Source: Diplonema papillatum (Eukaryota > Euglenozoa > Diplonemea > Diplonemida > Diplonemidae). Taken from it: 64,000 nucleotides of DNA. The translations under genes were made by a program, and so were the position numbers. Of the stretch, positions 10,601 through 22,600 are shown piece after piece (position 1 is the stretch's first letter; each line of letters begins with the position of its first letter). The stretch lies in the NCBI GenBank assembly GCA_030068145.1, contig JAPJBO010000528.1, positions 62,001 through 126,000 on the forward strand, given 5' to 3'. Below the pieces are notes generated by a model, which saw nothing but the letters and a program-made list of their open reading frames with translations, had not been told where the DNA came from and ran no database searches.

Positions 10601-13600
10601 CGAATTAAAAGAATTAACGACGCCATATGGCGTAGTTCGTCCGTATGTGGTTAAAAAAAGGACCACACACACTCACCGCACGCTATATCCTATCCGATGC
10701 CAACAGATCCGAAACCGCATTCTCGAGTGCTTCGAACGAGCGGCCATCCCGGACACGAGCGAGGGCAGCCGGCTCCCTCGGGCGGCAACCTTAAGGGAGA
10801 GAGAGCGCCAGACACAATCCATCTTATCCTCATACGGACGGAGGGTGGGTGTTACTTTTTGGGAAAATGGACTTTTCGAGGCAAACCTTGGGCCATACTC
10901 AAAAGGGGGTTTCGTAAGTCCAAAATAGGAACCGAGGGGCCCATTTGAAATATTTCGTGGCAGATCTTCCAACTGCGCACCTCGACGCTGAATGAATACA
11001 CATGGAAGTGACCCAGGACGGGCACCCGTGGCGTCTTGCAGACACCCGCGAATTAATAACTATTTTTTACCGGGAAACAAGAGTGCTTTTTTCCCCCGAG
11101 GGCTGTTTTCGCCCGAGGGCATCAGCCCGAGGACGAAAACAGCCCGAGGGGGAAAAGTTGGCCCGAAAAAATGTTTTCCCCGAGGGCAAAGCCCGAGGGG
11201 AAAACATTTTTTGAGGGCCAACACACTCTTTTTCCCGGTAAAACGTGATTTTTTTTCCGGGTGTGTACGTTTTTTTCCCGACCACAGAGCAAAGCAAGAA
11301 AGAAGAAACGTCACCAGATCTAAGCATGTGTGCAGGCTAATAACGACTAATGTGGGGATGTGAAAGTCTATGGGCACACATACACACGCCCACATACACG
11401 CACACACCATGACTACAAGTGCTGTGCACTCGTCTCTGCTACTGCAGGGCGAGCGCGTTCCTTTTCACCACGACTCATGCTTGATGGCACAGAATTGGAT
11501 GAGAAACTCTTGCTATGGCGCTCTGTCAACAGATTTTCGTGGGTGCTGTCACTTTTGGACATCCATTGCCTGCAGGTTGCCTTTAGGAAAGTCCGAAAAA
11601 TGGCGCTTTGTTTCCGGGAAAAAAAGTACAACCCGCAGGAGTATTTCACCAAAAATCATGCTTGATGACGCAGAGCAGGACCAGCAGCTCTTGGCATGGC
11701 GCTCTGTCGGCAGTTTTTCGTGGTTTCCATCGTTTTTGGACACCTATTGGCTGTAATTTTCCTTTAAGAATATCCGGGAAATCGTGCTTTTTTTGCCGGG
11801 AAAAAAAGTACAAAAATGTACTTTTTTCCCCGGAAAGCATTTTTTACCATCCCGGGAACCATGGACCGTTACATGGGGAGGAGGGAAAAAAAGTACACAC
11901 CCGGAAAAAAAAGAATTAACTACGCCATATGACGTAGTTCGTCCGTATGTGGTTAAAAAAAGGACCACACACATTCACACCCTCGCACACTATGTCCGAT
12001 CCGATGCCAACAGATCCGAAACCGCATTCTCGAGTGCTTCGAACGAGCGGCCATCCCGGACACGAGCGAGGACAGCCGGCGTCAGCTGCTGACGTTTATC
12101 GTCGTGGGAGGGGGCCCCACGTCGTGCGAATTCGTCGGCGAGCTGTACGACTTCATCCAAGAAGACTGCAGCCGAAACTACCCGGAGCTGAAGCCGTACA
12201 CGAGCGTGTACTTGGTCGAAGCGGGCCCGCACCTGCTCAGCAGCTTCGACCAGAACCTCGCAGACTACGTCGTGCAGCGTTTCAAAAAGAGGGACATCCA
12301 CGTCATCACCGGTACACCCGTCTCCGAGGTCTCCGACAACGTCGTGAAGCTGTCCGATGGGCGCGAGTTCCCGTATGGTATGTACGACCCCCACACGGGC
12401 TGTGCCTACAAGCAGACGCGGTTCCATTAAAAAAGAAAGGGAAACAAAAGGACCTTTTAAGACGCTAAGAGTGAGGGAAGACGCAACCCAATGAAATGAA
12501 AAGTATGAGAAAGAGGGAAAAAGAAATAAATAGCCGAAGGGCGCCCATCCATCTTGGACCCAAACAAAGCTCAGGACGGGGAGACTCTGCCTGAAGGAAT
12601 CAACCACCCCCGGGTGGGATAGTCTGACACAAGTTGTCAACCAGTGATTTATATATGGGTCTGGGGCTCGGGGCCACCCCGAGCGCGAAAAAAAAAAAAA
12701 TTGCCTTAATTTTGGGCTGGGGGTTGGGGTAGGGCCGGGTCACTACCAACCGGGATCAGCGGGGGTGAGGGACGAAGCCATGGCGAAGCCATGGCGAAGT
12801 CATGGCGAAAGCCATGGCGAAGCCATGGGGACAGGAAGAGTAAAACGGAGGCGGGGAAAGAGGAGGCAGGAGGGCCAGGGGCGGAGGGCCAAAGGGGGTG
12901 GTGGGAGGCGAGACGTTGACTACCAAGTCTAATTAAATTTGGGATCGGAAATTGAACGTTGACTACCAATTCTAATTAAATTTGGGATCGGAAATTGGAC
13001 GTTGACTACCAATTCTAATTAAATTTGGATTCAAAATCGAACGTTGACTACCAATTCTAATTAAATTTGGGATCGGAAATTGGACGTTGACTACCTATTC
13101 TAATTAAATTTGGATCCGAAATTGGACGTTGACTACCAATTCTAATTAAATTTGGATTCAAAATTGAACGTTGACTACCAATTCTAATTAAATTTGGGAT
13201 CGGAAATTGGACGTTGACTACCTATTCTAATTAAATTTGGGATCCGAAATTGGACGTTGACTACCAATTCTAATTAAATTTGGATTCAAAATCGAACGTT
13301 GACTACCAATTCTAATTAAATTTGGGATCGGAAATTGACGTTGACTACCAATTCTAATTAAATTTGGATCCAATTGAACATTGACTACCAATTCTAATTA
13401 GATTTGGGATCGGAAATTGGACGTTGACTACCAATTCTAATTAAATCTGGATTCAAAATTGAACGTTGACTACCAATTCTAATTAAATCTGGATTCAAAA
13501 TTGAACGTTGACTACCAATTCTAATTAAATTTGGGATCGGAAATTGGATGTTGACTACCAATTCTAATTAATTTTGGATCCGACAATAGACGTTCACTGC

Positions 13601-16600
13601 CACTTCTAATTAAATTTGGGATCCGACATTAGACGTTGACTACCACTTCTAATTAAATTTGGATACGACATCAGACGTTGACTACCGATTGTAATTACAT
13701 TTGGAATCCGAAATTGGACGTAGACTACCATTTCTAATTAAATTTGGGACCCGAAATTGGACGCTGACTACCAAGTCTAATTAAATTTGGATACGCCATC
13801 AGACGTTGACTACCGATTGTAATTAAATTTGGAATCCGAAATTGGAAGTTGACTACCAATTCTAATTAAATTTTGGATTTGGCATCAGACGTTGACTACC
13901 GATTGTAATTAAATTTGGAATCCGAAATTGGAAGTTGACTACCAATTCTAATTAAATTTTGGATTTGGCATCAGACGTTGACTACCGATTGTAATTAAAT
14001 TTGGAATCCGAAACTGGACGTTGACTACCAATTGTAGTTAAATTTGGGATCCGAAACTGGACGTTGCCTATCAATTCTAATTAATTTTTGGATTTGGCAT
14101 CAGACGTTGCCTACCAATTTTAATTAAATTTGGAGCCAACCCTGAACGTTGACTACCAATTCTATTTAAATTTGGAATCGGAAATTGGACGTTGAGTACC
14201 GATTCTAATTAGATTTGGGGTTCGGCATCAGACGTTGACTACCGGTTCTAACTGAATTTGGATTCAATACTAGAAGTTGACCGGTGCGGAAATTCTTCGC
14301 TGTACCGTACCGTGCGCTGGGGGGCGCTGCCCCCCAGACCCCCCTCTCTTACAAATTAGCTTAACCATTTCGTCTGATTCTTGTTCCAACACTGAGGTTG
14401 GGTGGCTTAGCCTGGGCTGGCCTGGTAGTGCTTGCCTCTTGACTACCAATTCTAATTAATTTTGGATCCACCACAGGACCCCGAGGGCGACAAGGACTTT
14501 TCTGCAGAGGAGGAAAAGCTATATAAATCCCTGTTGTCAACAGGAAAAAAAAAAAAACTGGCTGCTTTTTGTAGTAAACTCGGGCAGCGTGTTTGGGAGT
14601 TCTCCAAGATTAGCCCAACGATCATACTCGCTCACTATCGTTTACTAGCAGGCTAATCCTCCCCCCCGGCACGTACAAAACAACACACGCCCGTTCTGTT
14701 TCCTGTAGTAAGCGGTCGGGGTTTTGAAGTTTCCGTTTGACTTGTGAGGCGGGGGGTTTTTTATGGTAACAAGCTTGCTTGTCTATATCAAAAAGTGTCG
14801 GATGGCAGCGTGCTGTGTTAAATCACTCAAAACAGGGTTTACACACGTACGCACAAGCAAAACATATGCCGGCCGTGCCTACCCTAGAACAAATGGACCT
14901 ACCGAACGTAGATTGGGATGCCATCCCAGTCGTACTATATCCGGCGAGCCGCCCTCGCTGCTGTGGGACGAAGACAATGCGTTTTTGCCCCATCATGCGA
15001 CACCGCCCATGATGTCGCCAACTTCTTTGTGCTGTTAGTACCAGCTGTTGGTACCAGGGACACGGGAGCCATTCACGTGTTCGGCGGTACTGGGCCTACG
15101 GGTCAAGTGGCTAACAGTTTCCCAAACTAAAGCATCAAGGCTTGGCGCACCTTGGGGCTTGGCGCTCGCGCTGAACACAAGCTTGTCGAGACGGTCAGCC
15201 ACGGGGCAGAGCGGACGGGGTTGTAGCAGTGTGCTGCCTCCGACTCAAGCTTTGCACCATCACGTTCCTGGACCAGGAGCGGCCTTTTTCTTCTTCTTTC
15301 TACGAGGGTCAAAACATACAACCTCCCCCCCTTCTTTTTAGAAGCATTTTCTCCTTTCCTCCTTTACTTTGATCATAGGTGTCACGGCAAGTTTTGGCAG
15401 CCGCTGCTTAACAAAAGTGCATGCTAATCCATGTGGTTCATGTACTTAAAAGAACTCAATGCTTAACAAAATTTGACGTGGGCGGCTTTAGATTTACATC
15501 TGAATGACACCTCAAAACAAAGTTGTCGACAACTATCAAGTAAAATAATAGAACAAAACTACGCATTTCTTCTCTTTGTGCTGATAGAGCAGGGTCTGGG
15601 CAGTGTGTTTTGTCACGTGTGGTTGCGCATCCGTGTATCATCGTGTTTAGCTTTCGTGACCAGCACCAGCCGTTTTCCATTTTCCAATTTTACCATCGTG
15701 TTGTCTCTGTCTCTCTCCCAGTTTAGGATCAGGTGACCTAACCCAGCAACTCATTACCGACAGGCATGGTCGTGTGGTCGGCCGGTCTGCAGCCGGTGAA
15801 GTTTGTGGCGAACGACGACGGGTTCCCGAAGGGACCGACCGGACGGATCCTGACGGACGAGTACCTGCGCGTGAAGGGCGAGGGCAAAGGCTTTGAGCGG
15901 ATCTTCGCCTTCGGTGACTGCGCCGTCATCGAGTCCCGGCCGCTGCCGCCGATCGCCCAAGCCGCCCTGCAGGAGGCTAACTACCTCTCCGACGTCTTCA
16001 ACGTGGTCCCCGCGACCACGGGGCCGACGCCCGAGGAGTTCCCCAACAAGACGCCGTTTCAATACCTGTCCAGAGGTCTGTTTTTCTCGTATAATAACAA
16101 TTAATTGTAAACACGAAAGAGAGAGAAACGCTGGCAGCGTGTTTTGGGAGAAGATTAGCCTACCGATCATATTCACTCACTGTCACTCACTCACAGGCCA
16201 ATCCTCCCCCGGCACGTACAAACAAAAGCACCTGCTTTGTAGGAAACCCTTGAGGAGACTGCCAGTTGCGAAACCTCAAAGGCATCTCAAACATGGTGTG
16301 GTACTCATCGGCATGCCGATAACTCCCCACTATCGCAACAATATTCCAAACTTCAAAGGAGGTACATGTGCTGTAGCCCACACGAAACACGGGTAAATCT
16401 GGGTTCAGTGGCGGGCGTAAGCGTTCAACAAAAAGGCCCACTTTGTAGTCGTATAGTTTTCTCCCCCTCTAGCCTTCGTTGAAAGAAGCACAAGGCAGTC
16501 AGTCGAGTATTTTGTTATCCAAATATGAAATGTTGAAGGAGAATGAGAAGCTCGTCGCCGCAAACTGTGGCGTTTTCACGTGTGAATCCAGCTTTATGTA

Positions 16601-19600
16601 AAAACGATCAGGCACTGCATTTCAACGAAAACAACACTCTCTTTTCATCATCATCATCATCATCATCATCTTTAGTTTTGTATTACGCGGTTGTTCGAGT
16701 GACGAGCTCTTATTTTCCACGGGGTCGAGGTGGATACAATTGACCGGTGTGTGGATGAAATAGTCCAATCGAGCGATGGCAAACGACTTCAAGTCGGTGC
16801 AAGTCCGCAAGAGCTTCAGCTCTAATCAGCTTTTGACGGTAGTGTAGTGGATTACCGCGGTGACAGCCGCGGTTGTCATTATCAGAAAGTGTACTGCGGA
16901 AATTACCAAAACAGGTGATAACACGTACGCAGTGCTCCCGCCAACGAAAAAGTGTGAGGAATTCCTCAAAAAAAAGAGGCTGGAAAAATGAGGGTGAGGA
17001 ATTCCCCATGAGGAATTCCTCATCTTTTTCCCGTTGGTGGTATCGTGCAGCCAAAGCACTTCATCACGGCCTACTCTCTGCTCGGCGTGATGGGCTGCTG
17101 GCTGCAGCAGTGCCACCAGTATGTTGGTCAATATGTCTATTGCGACAAACGGTCTTCTCCACCTGGATGTGCCGTACCGTTCGAACGACACTACAATATG
17201 GCCACCAGTGGCAACTCGAAGGAGGAAAGCAATCCAAAAACGAAATTAAAAACAATCCAAAAAAACGAAATTGGAAACGTGTGGAAATCCACACGTTCCA
17301 CATGCGGAGCATATGCCCTGGCTGCGCTGCTGTGTGCGCTCGGTTTGGCGCCGCCCAGGCGGCTTTCCTTGACACTCGTTTGGTTCGGAACGATTGCTCC
17401 GTCTTCTTCCAGACAACGACGCATACCTCACTACTGGAGCCGAAACCACGGCCACTTCGTTGGGAATTAACGACATCAACACGTTTCAGGTTCCATGGCT
17501 ATGCTTGGGGGCTGGCGCGCGGTGGCTGACTTTTCGCACGTCGGGGAAGGCGAAGGCAAGAACCTCGGTAGCGTCACCGGAAGAACGGCTTTCTTCCTTT
17601 GGCGAACCGCCTACTGGGGCAAGCAGGTGTCCTTGGTGAACAAGATTCTCATCCCGGTATGCCTTCCTTATTTCGTATGTGTCAGCCGAAGCTTCACCAG
17701 CTTCGGCTTACACCATTTGCGCACTTAATCACGGTTAAGACGACGACTGAAAGCATAGGCACAAAGATATGAGACGATGCCAAAACCCCCCCCCCCTTTC
17801 ATAGGGTTAGCGTCAGTTTCAATTGTGAGGCAAATACCTCACATTTTGAAAAAAAAAAAAAAAAAAAAAGGAGCCCAGCACGAGCTGCTGTTGTTGACAA
17901 AAAAAAATCTGGGGAGGAAACTGGTGTCACATCCTCTAGTCCACCTTGGAAAACGGAAAAATCCAAAAGAAATATGCGTTTTTTTCGGGAACCCTGGGGG
18001 CCAGTCCCGTGGTGTATGGGTCAAACTGGGTTCAACTGCTGGTGGGGCCTAGCTAAAGTCTCATCATCAGGAGGGCAGTCATAAATACGTCACCAAGAAA
18101 CATACCCAAAAAAAAATTGCCGCTGCGCGGGGCCAAGAAACTACTCCCCTCTCAAAAGTGTATCCAAAAAAAATTCGCCGCTGCGCGGGGCCTGAGTTAA
18201 CAATAATAAGCCAAACCCGTTCTTATACAAGACGGGGAGGACGCGATCTGAAACACAGGGGTCCTCGGTGAAGCACCCTGGTGCAGTCGGTCGGGGGTCC
18301 AACCCACTGCACCACGGTGCAACAGCGAACAGAGGCTTTTCTTCCGCGCAAACTGCGCTTTTTCTGAAGAGCTTCCAGCCGAACCCCTGTATTTACATCT
18401 CTTCGAGACAAAAAGTGCCCAATATAGCTTTCCCACCAGAAAATGGCTGTCCCTCACATTATTTTCAGGTTGTACACGATTTTGAGGGTCACGCTAATAC
18501 CCTGGTGCTTATTCAGGGCATTAGCTTCCCATTCCAAATTCCGTCAGCTGACGGAATTTGGAAATCCGGGCGGCTCAAAAAATAAAATAAATGAGCCAAT
18601 TCACCTACCCCCTGATCGAGCGTAATCGAGTGTAATATAGTGTAATCGAGTGTAATCGAGTGTAGTAGAGTGTAGTAGAGTGTAGTCGAGCGTTGTAGAG
18701 TGTGATCGAAATTGACACTAGTATTTTGGGTTCGACCACTGGTGGACCCCTGGCTGGCCCATGAGCGACCATGTTGACCACTGTCTGGCCCAAGAAGTGC
18801 CAGGCACAAGCATACGAGGGACGGAAACCGCAGGTGTGGGCCTTCACCGTGGTAGAGCCAGGCTAGATTCGGGGTGGCGCCCTGGGAGGGACAGGGACGG
18901 GGGTAGTCACGCCTTAGTCCCAGGGCCTCTCCCCACCCATCTGTATGTGATCTCCTGGTCATCGCTACCGCGCTGACCTTTCCCGAGAGCACATCAAAAC
19001 AAGTCAAAGCCCGCTGCCCACTGCCCTACAAGAGACATGCTTTGCACTCTCTGAATGCCCATTGACTGTGCTCCGCTTCAGCCGACTGCTTTGGAAGAGG
19101 TACTGTGCTCCGTTTGGTGCCGACTGCCCTGCCAGAGACGTGCTTGCAGACAGAGGTCGGCCGCCGCTACTTTGGTTTTCTCTCGCGTCTTCCCAGCTCC
19201 GCCACCTTCCCAGAGGCTTGGGGAGAGCCACGAGCTCCGGCTGTAAGGGACGAGACCGAGGTGCGACGCTGGCCCCGGTCGCAATCTGTATGTGCCGGCC
19301 CGGCCCGATTAGGCCTTTGGAGTACCGCGTGAATGGCGCGATTGGGCCCACGCGCATGCAGCCTGTCTGCTCGCAGTCACGCCGGCCGGCCCGCAACCGC
19401 AACCACATTCGCTTGTGCCCACACACCAGCTCTTCTTATCGAGCTAGCAATCCAGCTAAGGAGCACAACCGAGGATCCGAGGCGGAATCATGCCCCACAG
19501 TGGGCGCACGAGAGCAGACAGCGATGAAGGCCGCAGGGACAGGGTGTGTCAGCCAGGTTCCTCCCGCAGACGCACTACCCATCGGAATGTGACAGCGCAA

Positions 19601-22600
19601 GTAGGCTCGATGGAAGCACGAAGTGAAGCAGGATAGACGAGCTACGGAGACGAGACGAGTCGTGTACCAGGGGCAGGCCGGGACGATGAACCGCATGAAG
19701 CCGAAGAAAAAGTTCAAGAACGAAGCAACACCACAAGCCGCGTGCAGCCAAGCAGACCTCCCGGAACCTACGTGGGCAGTAACGAGGAGCCAACAGATGA
19801 GTGTCCACTGAACCCCCTTGCCAATACCCCCAACGACTATGGCACGAATTGCGCAATGCCAGACGGTAGCGTCTGACAATGGCATGCGCCTAAAGGTGAG
19901 ATTAGCCTCCGTCTTCAACCGCCTTGTTATCGCCAGGGAGATCGAACCCACAAACAGAAACTTGACATCTTCGAGGACAGGGTGTCTGCCAAGCGCTTGT
20001 CGAACAGCCATATCGCCTGGAACTGCCCCGCAGGGAATGCCAAAAGGCTCGAGTATTAGCTGCGCTAAATTGCAAAGGTTGCTAATACGGGAAAATGGTA
20101 CCCGAGCCCCTATGCACTCGACAACCTGCTTCCACAAGTCAGTCCGAACTTCCTCGTCCCCTGCTGCACTGCCTGGCTACATCTTTTTTTCAGACGAATA
20201 TGCTTCTTTTTGTTCGATATTCGATGATCGTGCTATCAGCATCTTTAGCCCCAGAAGAAGGCTCGATAATAGACACGTTGCATCAGCTAATCAGGATTGG
20301 CTGAGTGCTGTGTGTTTAATCAATTGTTACAGTACCCCCCCAATTCACCAAAAGTTGATCGATTGTAATCGATCGTAATCGAGTGTAATCGAGTGTAATC
20401 GACGCGTAATCGAGTGTAATCGAGCTCAAGTCGCTTTCAGGGGGGGTAGGTGAATTGGCTCAATAAAAAAGTGCAAAAAACGACCTTCGAAAAAAAAGGT
20501 CGTGGGGGTCCGGTGGAGGCGTGGGTTAGGCCGCTGTGCCAGGAAGCTGGCTGGCGATCAAGGGCTGGGCTGGCGGTCAGGGACTGGGCATCGGTGGGTC
20601 GCCGCTGGGCATGGTGGGCTGGCTGGCAGAAGTGGGGCTGCCGCGGGAGCTGAGCCGAGTGAGAGAGTCGAGGCTCAGAAGCAGCCCGGAGTTCGTGACA
20701 GATTCTTTCCGAGTTGACACAAGTGCCTTGTTCCGTGTGATCTCCGGTCTGCATCTACTCGTGCCAATGATTTACCAGCACACAGTATCTGAGTTGTGGA
20801 TGAATTTGAAATGGGCTGTTGTTCATTCTTCAGGAACGTGCACCCGGGGGAGCGGGCGAGGGTCACACAGGTGGCAAACAGTGCCACCAGTACGTTGGTC
20901 GTATGTTTAACGCGACAAACGGACTGAGAAGTACAAACTCTTTCTCCACCTGAATGTACCGTACCGTTTGCCGGGGGGGGCGGACCCCCCCTTTTGGAAA
21001 GTTCGGGTGGCCCAAACAAAGGCTTCTCAGTTTCAGAGCGGGAAAAGCAAATTGGCTACTGCCTGCCCCCTCTGCACTAATAAAAAAAATTTTGATGTCA
21101 CCCCATACTGGCCCCGAACCCCCACTTGTGTGGCCCAAAACGGTTCCCAAACGGTTTTTGGCGGGCTGAGTCGAGGTAAAGGGGTCTCTGAAGGCCCACG
21201 AATAGGCCCAGGTGGGCCCGGAGCGGGCACTCAGCGCGAGGGGGAGAGCCCCCCAAAATGGGGTCATTTTCGGGCCTCGCCACTACTCAAGCTAGTCAAA
21301 CACTTTCTGGCCTCCAGCGGGAAACCCAGACTTCAAAACGACAAGATCGGCTGTGTTCAGCCGTAGATAGCCACCAGCGGGTCCTCTTGAAGCCGAAGAG
21401 TGCTCTCGGGGGTCACAGTTAGCCCCATGTGTGCAGCGCCAGCAGTGGGCAGGCACACGCTTAGAATGTGTGGTATGCAAGTGCACCCTGCCTAGAATCC
21501 GGCTTCACCCGCTTTTGAGAACACAGTGCTTACAAGGAAAACGCGGAATATAAGGTGGAAAAATGCAAAAGAACCAAGATGAGGACTCCCCCTCAGGGTA
21601 GTGCGGTCAACGAAAACTCTAGTTTCCCTTTTCTACTTTCTCCTACTCTCGCGGTGTACGGTTTTTATTACACGGTGAACTCCAGCCTCTGAGCTGGAGT
21701 GGATCGGGAGGTCCTAGGAGAGGGTGTGGTCACACCCGCAAAGGGCATGTGCCACACCCGCAAAGGGCATGTGACACCCGCAAAGCGGGTGTGGAAACAG
21801 GGGATTTCGGTGGAAATACCTTGGTTCTCATCGGTATTCTGGACCGGCCTTGTTTCTTTTGGAATGCAACATGTTCCTTTTGAACCTCAACCCCCTCTGG
21901 ATTATGTTTGTTGATTGAATTACCTCAGAATACGACTCCCAGTGCCCTTCTCTCATGGGGTTGGGCCAGTTTCGCTTGTTACTGGGGCCATGGTTTTGTA
22001 TTGGGGTTTTTTGCTGTGTCTACCTTTTCTTGATTGTTAGACTCTATGTAGTGCAACAGCAGTGAATCGGAACTTGACAGATCGTGGGGTTCCACCGTTA
22101 TCCACCGTTGTGTGGACCCCCAAACTGCAGACTGTAGGGGATTTCTTGTGGCGGCGGTCTGGATTTTGCGTCAGCAGGTGGACAACAACAAGGAGAAAAA
22201 GAACTCGAGAACAACCGGCGATAAAACAAACATAGCATAACTTTGTGGGAACTTACAAAGGAAGGAAGGACAGATCAAGTCTTCGATCAGAGCAAGTTAT
22301 GTCATGTGCTGGCGGATGTGCCGTGTCCACGCACCCTTTGATCCAAGCTTTCTCCAGCACAGCTTGCATCGAAGAGGCTCAAGAGAGCAGGATGCTTTTT
22401 TGGACATGCTGACTCATTCCAGCTGCCTTTACTTTTACACGACATTCAGGGCATTCAGCCATGCAGTGGCATTGAATGCGGTCGCGATGTGCTGCGTCGA
22501 TATGGGCAGCCATCGAGGTTCCACAGCTTTTTTGGCACAAAAGTCGCACGGCAAATATGTTTCCGTTTCATCTTCCTCTTCCTCTTCTCTCGTCTTCTTC

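Noticed and set aside
8967-11056. Tandem minus-strand frames of 133-134 codons repeated in the 451-bp array
   Set aside because: They are the same frame repeated by the satellite, antisense to exon-derived sequence, with no domain.
12909-14275. A CRISPR-like array
   Set aside because: The 43-bp units are contiguous with no unique spacers, lie in a eukaryotic intron, and have no cas genes nearby.
18262-18325. A tRNA-like sequence with GGTGCAGT and GGGGTCCAACCC words
   Set aside because: A cloverleaf with correct acceptor, anticodon and T arms could not be drawn; it is mostly an inverted repeat of GGTGCA.
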